From Corella eumyota (Eukaryota; Chordata; Ascidiacea; Phlebobranchia; Corellidae), in assembly GCA_963082875.1 (NCBI GenBank), contig OY720102.1, forward strand, positions 9,026,990-9,090,989: DNA of 64,000 nucleotides, given 5' to 3'. Position 1 is the stretch's first letter. Every line of letters starts with the position of its first letter. The notes beneath the pieces are model-generated. The model did not search any database, was not told the origin of the DNA, and saw only the letters and a program-made list of their open reading frames with translations. The translations under genes and the position numbers were made by a program. Positions 9,998 through 21,174 of this stretch are shown here, in pieces.

Positions 9998-10785
9998 ATA
10001 GCATCACAGTAGTAATTGCTTCCATAGTAAAAATAATATTAAACTTATTCTCCTATCAGACTTATCTCAAGTTGGCTGTAAAATCACAACCGACGGAATA
10101 AGATCGCAACCGACGGAATAAGATTACAACCGGCGGAATAAGATTACAACCAACGGAATAGGATCACAATCGACGGAATAAGATCGCAACCAAGGGAATA
10201 AGATCGCAACTGACGGAATAAGATCTCAACCGACGGAATAAGGTCACAATCGACGGAATAAGATCTCAACCGACGGAATAAAATCACAAGCGATGGAATA
10301 AAATCTCAATCGAAGAAATAAGACTACAATTTAAAAAAATATAAAAAAACACGAAAACGCATTGGCTGTTTATATAGGATTACTGTCTGTTAATTTAAAA
10401 CCAAATACCTAATAAGACAATTTTTATTAACCACTTACCCACACCCTCTTCTGGGAAACGCCCTTTATTTTCAAAAGTAATATTAGTCGTCGGTTGTGAC
10501 CTTATTCCGTCAATTGCGATCTTATTCCGTCGGTTGTGATCTTATTCCGTCGATTGTGATCTTATTCCGTCGGTCGTGATCTTATTCCGTTGATTGCGAT
10601 CTTATTCCCTCGGTTGTGATTTTATTCCGTTGATTGCGATCTTATTCCGTCGATTGTGATCTTATTCCGTCGGTTGCGATCTTATTCCGTCGGTTGTGAT
10701 TTTACAGCCAACTTGAGATAAGTCTGATAGGAGAATAAGTTTAATATTATTTTTACTATGGAAGCAATTACTACTGTGATGCTAT
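9998..10785. mobile_element. fold-back element with 20-bp tandem repeats in its inverted arms
   Basis: The outer ~120 bp of each arm are perfect reverse complements as far as I can read. The left arm starts ATAGCATCACAG (9998) and the right arm ends CTGTGATGCTAT (10785). Inside, the left arm holds about 12 copies of a 20-bp unit of the form AAGATCGCAACCGACGGAAT (10079-10325). The right arm holds about 10 copies of its complement (10486-10695). A ~155-bp centre without repeats separates them. There is no ORF. I see no clear target duplication. The layout resembles fold-back transposons with subterminal repeats. Confidence 0.85.
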
Positions 10786-10799
10786 GAAGAATTGGGTAT

Positions 10800-11346
10800 C
10801 ATTCCAGCACATAAAAGGATTTTGGTGGTCTGACAAAGAGTCAATTCAGTAAGGCTGGAAGATTCAGATGAAAATGAGATCAACTACATCCATTTTATAA
10901 ATAAAAAGTGTAACTTGAAAACAGATTGTAGAGGATGGCCTATTTAAGATAATCAAACGGCAAATTTTCAATTAGAAATTGCGTAAAAACTTAAGCTAAA
11001 AAAAATAAAAAATAATTATTGCAGATTTAAATTAAGATAACCTTTTACTAAAATTTTTTTTAGCTTTAAACGTTCCAGTGATTGTCTGCCTTGTCAAAAC
11101 TAAGTAAATTGCCAAAATTCCTAACTAAGGTAATACCTAACTGAAATATTAAACAAAAAATCTTAACATCACCGTGTTATTTCAATATAATTTGCTAGTA
11201 AGGCTATGCTTAAGTCGTAAAAGACAGCCTAATCCTTACTTTAATCCGTCGCGGTTGATTAACTTTGTGGTTTCAACATACCGATCAAAAATTAGTCCTC
11301 GCATTAATCGCGGATTAAGGTTAATCGCACTTTTTGCATTCGACCC
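10800..11346. mobile_element. Harbinger (HARBI1-like) end fragment
   Basis: Positions ~11150-11346 match ~48105-48336, the end of Harbinger element 3, including AACATCACCGTG, TAAGGCTATGCT, ATCGCGGATTAA and a shared ending in which GTTAATCGCACTTT is followed by CTGCATTTGACCC or its variant. Upstream, minus-strand 10880-10805 resembles the transposase N-terminus there (SLSDHQNPFMCW against SLPDHHAFLFCG). Only this end survives, and the fold-back element abuts it. Confidence 0.6.
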
Positions 11347-11440
11347 TTAAATAATGTGTTGTGCATTTATTTATTTACATAGATTTAATTTAATGAGGAT
11401 TTTAAATCACATTTTATTTATTTTAAATACCTAAATTTAT

Positions 11441-12779
11441 CAGTGGCGGCTCGTGGGTTAAATAAATGGGGGGGCTAATTTTAGAAAATCACAACATCGC
11501 TAAGGGGGTCTGGATCCCTCAGAAATATTAAAAATTATTCGCTGTAAACATGCTATTTTACATTTAATAGTTAATTATTTAAAATATAGGCCCTTTTACA
11601 CGGCGTACGCTTCGTAACGTCGTTCACACGTACCAAAGTTACGTAAGTTTTGTGTTTGGAGCAAATTTTACGCAAGATTTCGTATTTTTTTATAGAAATT
11701 TAAAAACGAAATTCCTAAAACTTGTAAAGTTACGTAACGCAACGTTACCTGTCGTTTAAACAGGCGTTAAGTTAAACATTTTTTTATATAATATAAAACG
11801 TATTTTGTATATTTTTAAGTTCCGATTCTAAAAGAGCGTGAATTGACACAATAAAAAGCAAAGTAGTGAATAAATATATTTTAAAAGTATATCAGACTTA
11901 GCTGTATGCTAAATAATTACCTAGACAGTAAGTCTTATAGTTAAATTAAAAAATTATTTAGAGTTTTTTAAATAGTATTAATAAAACCATAAATAATATC
12001 ATATATCACAAATCTCTCCCACCTTTTTTATTGGCAAACTTTATTTATGCTCTTTTGACTGTTTGACAGGCAGGCAAGCTGCTCTTGAATCTTCTTGTCA
12101 GGCAGTAAATCCATTATGATTATCTTTAAATACTTGCCTTAATCGAAATTAAAAGCATTAATTAACATACAATTCTTTAATAAGAATGCAAAAATTGATC
12201 TAAACTTACTGTTTTAGCTTAAGCGAGGCTTAAGAGCGACCTTTTCATCATAAATATAATGTGAGAATATACCCGAGCGAACGATTAGTATTTCTATTTT
12301 TTTAACTTAAAAATATTATTTAAGGCCTTAAAACTTCCTTAAACAATAATGCAATACCCAGTTTACATCTATTTTATTTTATTTTTGTTTAATAGTTAAC
12401 AAAAACGATAAAAATTGTTAATATACAACGTTTGAAATTGCCAAAATATTTGGCAACTCTATGGTGGTCTTAGCCCCACATTTCGATCAAAGTTCTCAAC
12501 TTTTTTCCAAATTTCGGAATTCTGACAGCAAAAACGGCGTTATGATATTTTGCATTTGGCAGCCCGTGGGGCTAATTTTGGTTTAGCCCTCGCATGTTTA
12601 CGCTACGTTTTTTAAAAATTTTTGCGTATTTCGTGGCCTAAATAGGCGCTATTTTTTAATATTTTAAATAATTTTAGCGAAAAACAGTGCAGAAAAAATA
12701 ATATATAAATTAAAAAATAAAACCATTAAAAAAAGTTGGTGGTTTTAGCCCCATTAGCCTCATACACGAGCCGCCAATG
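11441..12779. mobile_element. non-autonomous hAT element (MITE-like, 1339 bp)
   Basis: The left terminus is CAGTGGCGGCTCGTG and the right terminus is CACGAGCCGCCAATG, inverted repeats with one mismatch. Both sides carry the 8-bp target duplication AAATTTAT (11433-11440 and 12780-12787), as expected for hAT. The termini then read TTAAATAAATGGGGGGGCTAA on the left and GGGGCTAATGG-like sequence inverted on the right. No long ORF exists, so it depends on a transposase from elsewhere. A GC-richer patch (11586-11770, starting GGCCCTTTTACACGG) may be a second nested insertion. Confidence 0.85.
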
Positions 12780-12787
12780 AAATTTAT

Positions 12788-13209
12788 TGTTTATCTTTGA
12801 TGTAGAAAGGTTTACTTCACGACCCAAAAATATTGGGTAATTCCTTTACCCCAATCTGCCAATCTAGTCTCGAGTTGACTTTGCCAGTTTGGAATATTTT
12901 TGAACATAATTACCCAGTAATAATAAGCTGCTGATTATGTGTTGGCTCAGCAGTAGCTCATACTGTTTATAGCGGCTTACTCAACAAGGCCGCTACAGCA
13001 TGAAGCACTATGGATTGGGCCCAGGACTTCATGTACAAAAGCAAAGCCGTAAAGTTTTATTTTGTTTAAATCGATTTTTCTCCAGAATTTTAATTTACAA
13101 ATTTTACCTTCAATGCTTTATCAACCCAATAATGGTAAGGTAATAAAATGTTTGAAGTTGGGAAGTACAAAAACTACTTTGCAATGTTTGTTTGAACAAA
13201 TTCAGTTAA
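12788..13209. other. no gene recognised
   Basis: A GC-richer stretch at ~12900-13040 has no RNA fold or coding signature I can name. It lies between the hAT MITE and a SWIM-finger exon. Confidence 0.45.
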
Positions 13210-13211
13210 CT

Positions 13212-13394
13212 TTAAACAAAATGCTTGCATGTACCGAAAGGCCCTTTTCCTGCAGCACATTTACACTCCAAATATTGTATATATGTATTGTATATGACAT
13301 GCTTTTTCATAGACGCTTTGACAATGGCAGTAAAATATGCCTCTTCATTTAAGTCCAATACACTGCAAGCAGGTATACAACTGAACTCTAACAT
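13212..13394 (-). pseudogene. exon fragment with SWIM zinc finger
   Basis: The 60-residue minus-strand frame ends in LECKCAAGKGPFGTCKHFV, a SWIM pattern (C-x-C ... C-x-H). Just downstream another frame reads SCTSQLQTFYY, similar to the CT-LQ-W segment that follows SWIM fingers in YqaJ-associated metazoan proteins. It is probably one exon of such a gene or of a transposon carrying it. No nuclease domain is visible nearby and the frame is lost after the finger. Confidence 0.45.
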
Positions 13395-14059
13395 TAGTCT
13401 TCCTTTTTAGCTGCTTTGATGTTGCTCAAATTCATATTTAGGCCAAGACGCTTGTAATGTGCTGCAATTAACATTTGTATCAGTCACAAAATCATCGTTG
13501 CGGTTATAGAACTCAAGTCTAAAAAATTGTACAACTACTAAACATTTTGGTCTAAAATACATCTAGTCATATATTTGCTATCTTTACTGTTATAAATATT
13601 GCCTTACCAACTTATTTTCTGTATTTAATTTTATTGATAATGTTAGTCCTAATATAGTAATTTAGAAAAACTATAATATGGTTAACCTTTATAACTAGTA
13701 GCTTACACTTTTGCCTTTGACACGCTAGATATTTTTACCTTTTAATTAAATCTTTTTTTCCCCACTGCCATGACCGCATAACCACACTGGCGTTATTGTT
13801 TGGCGTATAAATATTAGCAACTCAGAAACAGCGACATCTAAAAATATTGTGCCCTATTATTTTTTATCAGTAGTGGCCTAGTTTGCAAGAAGCCAGTTTG
13901 TGGACTAACATAAAATAATCTACATTTGTTATATGTTTATTTCGATCAACTTTTACCTAAATATTGGTAAAATTACCTTCCAAGTAAATATTGTAAAAAC
14001 TTTGATGCAGATTTTATTTAATATCGCTTACAAAAAAAGACTTGCTTGCAAGACATAGC

Positions 14060-14400
14060 ATTACGCTCGTCACAAAACCTTGGTGTAAACAGGTTTTAAA
14101 CTTGAGACATCGGTGGTTTCGTCCAAGTGGAGGCCGAAAACTTCTGTACTTAAAAAATCTGATCTGCAACTACTGAGCCAAGATTTCGCGGCTCATGTCG
14201 TCCATTCTGCTGCTGATAGTGTCATAACAACTTTTTTCATAAGCTTTTCCGAGCATGATATTTGCCATCTGGACCTAGTTTTACAATTGTTTTTGCAATG
14301 GTGTGGTATGCCCTGCTTAGTAATAAAGTATGCACATTTATGTGATGCTTTTAAGACCGCAGTTTGTCAATGGGTACAAAGCCGAGAACAGGAAGAAAAC
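14060..14400 (-). pseudogene. hAT transposase fragment (N-terminal half, ZBED5-like)
   Basis: On the minus strand I read VLKASHKCAYFITKQGIPH and then, after a frame change, TIAKTIVKLGPDGKYHARKSL. Further on it reads VFGLHLDETTDVSSL, which holds the first catalytic Asp region (LDETTD) of hAT transposases. The order matches the helical region that precedes the DDE core in ZBED5/FAM200-type proteins. The rest of the core and dimerisation domain are missing. The 99-residue frame on the plus strand here is a shadow. Confidence 0.5.
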
Positions 14401-14787
14401 CCTTTTTATTGAATCTGGTTCTCTTTGCCCTTTATTTGTAAAGTGTTGTGTTTTTGTATTTACCATATCCATGCAGCTTTAAGAATTTTTTTCCTAATTT
14501 TGCTGGTGCTAGGCCAGAATTGCTTACGATTTTTGATTCTCGATGTACTGATAATTCACACTTTATGACTTAATTATTTACGATATTTTGATATTTATGC
14601 TCACGATTACGATTTTTTGAAGTAAAATTAGGTAAAATAGTTGCTGATTTTTTTAAAGGGCTACTACTAATGGTATAACGTCAGGTTAAAAGAGGTCAAG
14701 TTTACTATAATTAAAACAATATTTACATCTAACTAAGTGTAAAGTGAACTTTTTATAATTGGACTAAATCGTAATAAACTAAGGGAA

Positions 14788-15345
14788 TTAAATTCTTATT
14801 GGATTACCAGCGTTACGAATTGCAAATTTAAATGTACAACCATATTTTGCTCTAGGAAATGTTATTTTATATTTCAATTGTCCATCAGTTTGTTTGGCTT
14901 GTTGGCGATTACAATTTTCATTAAAATGCAAGGCAGCAAGTAAAATTCTAAAGAAATATTGTTTAAATAATAAAAAATAAATGCGTATAAAACTAATTGA
15001 AACACCATTTTGTTATTAAACCAAAAATTACCTTCTACCTGCACGCCATGCCTTCATAACCATACCCTGTCATTTTCGGAGCAAACTGATTAATTACTGA
15101 GTGAAAGGTCTCGAGAACCGAAGTTTGGTAAGTTGGTGACAATTTTTTAATAATTCTACATTGGTTAGAATATCTTTCAACTTTTAGCACTTGCCTTAGT
15201 TTCTATTACGAAATAAAAAGAATTAAAGCATCCTAGTAATACTTGTGTTATCAGTTCTTACCGCGTATGATCCATTTTTTGCATCTCGTTTGGTTAAAGT
15301 TAAGGGTTCATGACTACAAGCCATCAATACCACAATGTCACCAAG
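14788..15345 (-). CDS. 3' exons of an unnamed, widely expanded metazoan gene family
   Basis: Three minus-strand exons join with consistent phase at GT-AG sites. Exon A (to 15262) reads DIVVLMACSHEPLTLTKRDAKNG. Exon B (15202-15039) contains RIIKKLSPTYQTSVLETFHS and then VINQFAPKMTGYGYEGMACR. Exon C (14947-14788) reads LLAALHFNENCNRQQAKQ through to a stop. The motifs LS-QTS-LE-FHS, FAPK and LAALHFNEN are typical of a C-terminal region in a large, unnamed family in invertebrates and fish, often called hypothetical and perhaps transposon-linked. I know no function. All three exons are open. The upstream exons are not recognised, so this may be a truncated gene copy. Confidence 0.55.
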
Positions 15346-18170
15346 TTTAAATAAAGTGAGTGCAGACAGTAAAATATTTGATATTTTTAAGCCAGAGCCA
15401 CCTCTGACGTCACAGTGAATTTGTTAGGATTTTAGTGTAGTACGATTTTAAACGCCCCTAACTTCGTAAAAACGCTTCATTACAAACATTTTTTATTTCG
15501 AAGACCCAACGATTTTATCAAAGCCAAGTTGTTTTTTGATGTCCCAGGCGTTTCGAGTTCAATTTTAAAAATAAACAACTCTATGACGTCATTAGGACGA
15601 TAAGAATAGCCATGTTAAGTTTAATGTTTTAAGTAACTCTTAGTTGTATCAAGACATAAACAAATTTTTTATTTGTTTTGCAAACTATAACTTTGCTAGC
15701 TTACACAGAAGCTTACTTTAGTAGTCAAGTCGTTATGGGCGATCGCAATTGTGCTTGTTAGTAACATAAGCCTACTGCACTTAATCAACTTTTCAACTAC
15801 TTAATATAAAACATTTTTACTATATTTATAACTATGGAGCAAAGTTATTTATAGAACAAAGTTAGCATATCAGACATTTTTAAAATATTCTTAAAATTAA
15901 ATTGGTTTTATAAAACCATTACAGCGGATATATTAATAATGCCTAAATAACATTTTAAACGATATTCTTAAGTTGCAAAATTCGCTTAAATGTTGACGCC
16001 TAATATTGTTTAGCTTTAGGCATTTATAATCAAATTATATGACGTCATAAGTTTCAAATGTGCTGTGCGTGGTATTAAAACGCAAATTTATAAAATTAAA
16101 AGTGTTTTTTTTTATAAATTTGCCAATTAAGTATTTTTTAGGTTTAAGATAAGAAATTAGTTGCATCAAATGTTATTCACATAATTCACATTTAGTTAAC
16201 AAATTTTAAGTAGAATTTACCTAAACATTTAAATTTATTCAAATTTCATTGTTTCCATTTAAATCAATCTTTGTTAAAAATAACTAAAAATTGTGACGTC
16301 ATATTTCACTTTCTGATTCTCTTTTTATATAAACACAGATTGTCTACGGAATTATTTTAATGGTAAAGCAATGTTAAAACAATAATTAGCACTACTAATA
16401 ACACATTATAATTTAAATTATCAATAAATGTAAACAAATTTAATTGACATAAAAAATGGGAAAACATTGCGGCTAGAATAAGAATTTTGTACACAGTTTG
16501 CAAAAAAAAACGCTTTATATTGTATAAAAAAAATTACATTGTAATTTTCTTTTATTTTGTCATATTTTAAAAGGGCAATCAGAGAAGTCGCTGATACCTT
16601 TATTTTAAATAAGAGACAGGCAGCGGTTTATTCGTTTAGTCATCAGATTATGTCAGACAGCAAGTTTTTTTAAATTAAAAAAATGTTTTTATTAATTATT
16701 AGAAATTATATGTTCTCACAATTTGTAAATTATTCTCGGGTGTTAGTAGCATGTCATATTCCTTAAAAAAATCGTAGTTGGCCTTGTTTTAAAAGTTCGG
16801 CAAAAGAAGTTTGCTAATGAATTGCTGCATATTTAATAAACATTATTCTTAAGCCTATACACAAACTAATATTTTATGGGAATGAACAAAAAATATAAAA
16901 TCTCAATCTATACGCCACACACAAAAAATCTTACTCCTTAGCCTACAAGTTCATCTCAAAACTACCTTTTCATGCCTTTGATGCTCTTGGAGAAAATGTT
17001 GTTGGTCTAGTTGCATTAGATAATTACGTAAGATCTTTTATGCCTTTGTTTTTAGTGGCTGTTTCTAAACTGAAATTGCTAAAACAAAAAAATCTGCAAA
17101 CTTTAATGATTTATTGCAATAAAATGTCATGAATCATAACAGTCTTAAAAAATTACAATTAAGGAAGAAAAATTTGCAGAAGAAGTGACAAAAGCGTAGT
17201 CTTTGTCCCCTGTCACACAGGTTCAATTGCATAGAATCACAGCTTTAATTGCACATAACCTAATTAATCCATCTTAAAAGTTTAATATATGACATCTGTT
17301 ATGAAAGCTTTTGATTTAAAAGAAGCACTTTGTTAATTACTAACCAATTTTCTAATTTTTTTAAGAATGATATTTTTTCCTCGTAATTTAAAAAATATAC
17401 TTGGAAATAGGTAACGAATGTACAACGCCATGTTTAAATATAAAAATCAAAAGTTAATTAATTAAAAAATAAAACACTGCACAAAAAACAAAACTAAATT
17501 TAATATGTTCCACATGTTTTACAAAAATAAAAAATACTCATATTGTTCATAGTATATCAATATTGCACAAGCAGTAACAATTTTGTCAATCTGTTAATAA
17601 TCCATATTTCAACTTGCAATCTTTAATTTTTTTTATTATACGATTCGGCAATGTTCAAGTTTATATAGTCTACTTATTTTTATATACTCTTAAGCGTCTA
17701 GTTAAAAGAAACCGATGAGTATACCATCTATTTTCTGTTCAACTTAACATAACATATAAAAGCTCTAAAATAAACATATGGCATACTGCATTTAATCAAC
17801 TTTTTAAGTCAAACAATAATGATATATTAATCTACTTTCTTAATCTGTTTTGCTGTTTTTTTAAAGTTCAAGTTATTATTATTAAGTGCATGCTGATTGT
17901 TGGGTAATAAAGTTTTAACTTTATCGGGCTATTACATACATTTCCTTCTATATGACGTCACAATGCCATTGTGACATAAAACCGACTTTACCAATCAGAA
18001 TTATATTAAAATATTTTAATAGACAAGCATTCATCACATCACTATTGTTTAGGAAAGAATAATTACAAAATGTTCTACAATGAACTTATCGTTTAAAATA
18101 AAGAATATTTCATTTAAATAACTAATGTTTTTTTTTAATATACACACACCTTTTTAACAAATATTCTACA
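15346..18170. other. 2.8 kb without genes, with five TGACGTCA octamers
   Basis: I recognise no coding exon or transposon terminus. The palindrome TGACGTCA (CRE/ATF site) occurs at 15405, 15584, 16040, 16294 and 17953, each with different flanks, so it is not one dispersed repeat. AT content is otherwise very high, with poly-A and poly-T tracts. Confidence 0.5.
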
Positions 18171-18172
18171 AT

Positions 18173-19130
18173 TAGCCCGTTTCCATGTCCACTTTTTTCT
18201 GGGCTTTGGACTAATTTAGTCCAAAAATATCATGACTCGGCGAAAAAAAACGGGCTTTTTTGGCCCTGCTAAAGAGGTGGTCTAATTCGAAAAAGCCCGG
18301 GCTTCTCACCGGTCTTCGGTTACGCGATCGCTTAGGCTAGTGAGCGCATACGTGATTTTGTTAGTTTAAGCGATATTTTGTTGATAAAATGCAAACAAAT
18401 GGATAAAATTAAGATGTAGAATGAAATTTAAATAGTTTTTGGTTAGTAAATAAAAACAAATACGGGTTTAATCAATTTTAAAACGGCAGTTAAGCTGTCT
18501 GACCGACGGACACTTTGAAACATGCCAAACAACAAGTTTTACAGTAAAATATTGGCGGATAGTCTGACATAAACCGTTATTTTATCTTATAATTGCCGTA
18601 TTAATTGGTTAACTGTCAATTTAAATGTGTAATCTTACAAAAAATCACCTACAAATATCTGTCAGACAGTAAAAATGCCAAATTGTATGGTTTGAATTTT
18701 ACAGACTGCCAAGTAAAAACTAAGCATTATTAGGTTTGTTTAAACACGTTTGAATCTGTTTTTTGTAGGATAAAATGGTATTAGTGGTGTGTTAAATGGT
18801 ATAAGTGGTTAAACAAAAATAGAAAACAACTGAGAACAAAGAAGCTGTTTAAAGAAAGCTAATATATACAATTGGCAACCTGTTAATTTGATTTGTGTTT
18901 TTTGTGCAATAAACAATTTAAAAACAGGTTGTTTTGCGTTAAGCAGATTTACAAAGAAGTTTAAAACAGCCATATTCAGTTAGTTATTAATAATTGTACT
19001 AAAACTCGCAATAGAAGATGTTTTATAACTAAATCAATAACAATTTTAAGTCTGACAAACAGACAAAACGAACATTTTAATAAAAAGCCCAATGTGCTAA
19101 ATGGCCATGGAAACAGAACTGGGCTTTGGA
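18173..19130. mobile_element. probable non-autonomous DNA transposon remnant
   Basis: The left end reads AGCCCGTTTCCATGTCCAC. Near the right end ATGGCCATGGAAACAG gives an imperfect inverted match (GTTTCCATG/CATGGAAAC). The string CTGGGCTTTGGACTAA occurs as a direct copy at ~18209 and ~19119. There is no ORF. TTTCCATGG termini are common in Harbinger-type MITEs, but I cannot fix target duplications, so family and limits are uncertain. Confidence 0.4.
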
Positions 19131-19380
19131 CTAAAAATTAGCCCATAGTCCAATAAAAAGCCTGGCTTTATTTTATTTTATTTTTTTTTTTTATTGTACT
19201 TTTATTTAAAAATATGTTATTGAAGATTAGTTTTTACTAAAAACTTATGAAAAAGGCCCTTTTTTTACGATTATTAATAAATTTCAGTAAGTACTTTATA
19301 TTATGGTTTCATGTTTTTTTAATGACTATATTAACAAATAAAAATAATTATTTTACAAAAAATCGGCCTAATCAATATTT

Positions 19381-19800
19381 TAGCTTCTTCAAACGAGTAC
19401 CAATTACATTTCTAACGATATTACCATATGTCACGACCACTTTAAACTTCCCCAACAAGATACCATCCAACCATCGTCGTCTGTAGTTTGGTCACAATAA
19501 ACTGGAGTTATTTTACGATCTATATCAATATTGCATATATCACTTCCTGTATCGTTGATTCAACCCTTGCAGTCAAATTGTGGCAATTTTGAAGATGCAA
19601 TATCAATTATTAGTAACATTAAAAATTATATATAAAGGTTAAAATATTAGTGGCCTTCCAAGCTCAAGAGATTTTATTTTGCATTTCAAGCAACAAACTT
19701 TGTAATTCATAGCAGTTATAGAATCCGGGGGAACCGATCGGTCCCCTCCTTCCGGGAGCACCAGGTTCCATTGTGTCGTCATAGTTGCCACAAGTTAAAA
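19381..19800 (-). pseudogene. collagen-like plus fibrinogen-like exons (ficolin-type lectin relic)
   Basis: On the minus strand 19800-19670 reads LTCGNYDDTMEPGAPGRR and on through GPIGSPGFYNCYELQSLL, a short Gly-X-Y stretch flanked by cysteines. From ~19585 the strand reads FDCKG, a stop, INDTGSDICNIDIDRK and then ITPVYCDQTTDDDGWMV. That is the start of a fibrinogen-related domain (C-x-x ... VYCD-x-TTD-GGW). Collagen followed by a fibrinogen-like domain is the ficolin arrangement, and such secreted recognition proteins are numerous in tunicates. The first exon meets a stop after NKIS, the second has an internal stop, and the rest of the domain is lost. It is a host-gene relic, not a transposon. 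Confidence 0.5.
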
Positions 19801-19920
19801 CAACTTGTTTGACGTTTTGTCCACGTACAAACAAAAATCAATTTAACGAAAAACATAATTTTTTTTGTAAAACAAAACAAAAACATATTTAAAAAATATT
19901 TGGCTTTTCTACTTACTAAG

Positions 19921-19994
19921 CAAGCTTTAGTTTTGCGTTCTTTAATTAAAAATCCGCATAATACAAACCTAGGCGGTGTCTAGCGAGAAGAACA
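19921..19994 (-). pseudogene. U2: U2 snRNA 3' portion, truncated (locus E)
   Basis: On the minus strand from 19994: TGTTCTTCTCGC, an IIa-like remnant with CGCCTAGG, TTGTATTATGCGGATTTTT (Sm region), then AGAACGCAAAACTAAAGCTTG. This matches the copies at 2404 and 21618 up to stem-loop III, after which similarity stops. It closes a U2 gene whose 5' part lies at 21202-21175. Confidence 0.7.
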
Positions 19995-21174
19995 AAGGTT
20001 GCTGACTTGACATCCCAATAAAGGGATTGCTGTAAAGCATGTCCTCACCAAAGGCCTTCTACAACTCCTGGTGGTTGAAAAAGTTTGAAGTGTAATACTA
20101 CTCCCAGCACATTTAGCAAACGTAATAAAGCTGTGTGGGTTGCAGGGCGCATCCAAGCCACACCCAGCAACTTGGCTTGGCAAACCACGTTGCAATCGGT
20201 GGGAAAAATTAAATGAAACCCGTTCTGATTGCTGTTGGTGCTTTCGCTTGTGAGCTACTAGCCATGTACCAGATTTCAGTGGGCAAACAATGCATAACAT
20301 GTGTGCAAGGTGCTGAGCAAAGGTGGGCACCAAACCATTAATGCGTTAATCGTTGATTAACGAAGTTGACTTTTTCCTTAAAATTTAACTTTTAAGTTAA
20401 CTTTGAAAATCATAAACGTTTCTCTTAACTTTTGTTACATTGATGTGCTTCCGTTAAATAAAGTAAGTACCAAAAATGTTTTAAATATACGAATTTTATA
20501 TGGTTCATTGACATCTTACGATTTATAAAACGCTGTTTTAAACAGAAATGCGCTACAAAAACGAATTAGTCGTTATAATATAGAAGTTTACTCGAAACCT
20601 GACCTTAATAAGCAGATAGACATGTTAATTTAATAAGTTGTATCTATTGTTACAACCTTCTGAAGATAACTCGAATACATACATCGTAACGGTGGCGAAC
20701 AAATTAAACAATGTTACGAATGTGGCGCAATTTTGCTGTGTAACAAGAATATGAAGAAAACATTTACGTTATTTTATCAAGGAGGGTTAATGAAATAAAA
20801 CTGTTGGGAGTCACAAATTAGTTAAACGACACGTGAATTACTTTGGTCCGTAGTCGTAAAAAATATCGCTACAAAAAAGGCGTAAAACTTCCATCTTTTC
20901 TACGTAAATTAAATTTAATATCTAAAATAATCTTTTATCTTTCTAATAAAACGTGATTCATGCACAAAGGACTATAGCGTTCTTGGTAACTTTCGATACA
21001 TGCGTATTTAAGTTACAGTTTAGTTTTATCTAAGTTCACGATTTTATAAAGGGAACACCCGTTATCGAAGTTGATTTTTCAAGTAACGGTGACCACCTAT
21101 AGTGCTGAGTAAAAGTGAATGTCAGCATACTCCCCAGTCTTCGGGTCTTAAATCCAGCAATAGTGCCAACGACA
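19995..21174 (-). mobile_element. U2-embedded insertion E (short, non-coding) with nested hAT MITE
   Basis: Between a U2 5' part (ending GTGTAG at 21175) and a U2 3' part (starting at 19994) lies ~400 bp of insert, once the nested hAT element at 20318-21101 is set aside. It begins GTCGTTGGCACTATTGCTGG on the minus strand. GTCGTTGGCACTAT is also found right after the 3' end of Utopia copy C, so it is probably the Utopia 5' end. No endonuclease or RT motifs are seen, and the junction with the U2 3' part differs from copies A and B. It may be an internally deleted Utopia or a short U2-specific parasite. The 117-residue minus-strand frame here has no recognisable domain. Confidence 0.5.
20318..21101. 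mobile_element. non-autonomous hAT element (784 bp)
   Basis: The termini CAAAGGTGGGCACC and GGTGACCACCTATA are imperfect inverted repeats. The 8-bp duplication GTGCTGAG flanks both sides (20310-20317 and 21102-21109), the hAT hallmark. No ORF of note. It is nested in insertion E and so is younger than that U2 insertion. Confidence 0.75.

Noticed and set aside
10079-10695. Regular 20-bp repeats resembling a CRISPR array
   Set aside because: Units are contiguous without spacers, occur as inverted arms and lie in a eukaryotic genome.
14113-14412. 99-codon plus-strand frame
   Set aside because: The minus strand shows hAT motifs (LDETTD, FITKQGIPH); the plus frame has none.
19980-20333. 117-codon minus-strand frame as a gene
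   Set aside because: It lies within the U2-embedded insert and runs into the hAT MITE; no domain motif is seen.
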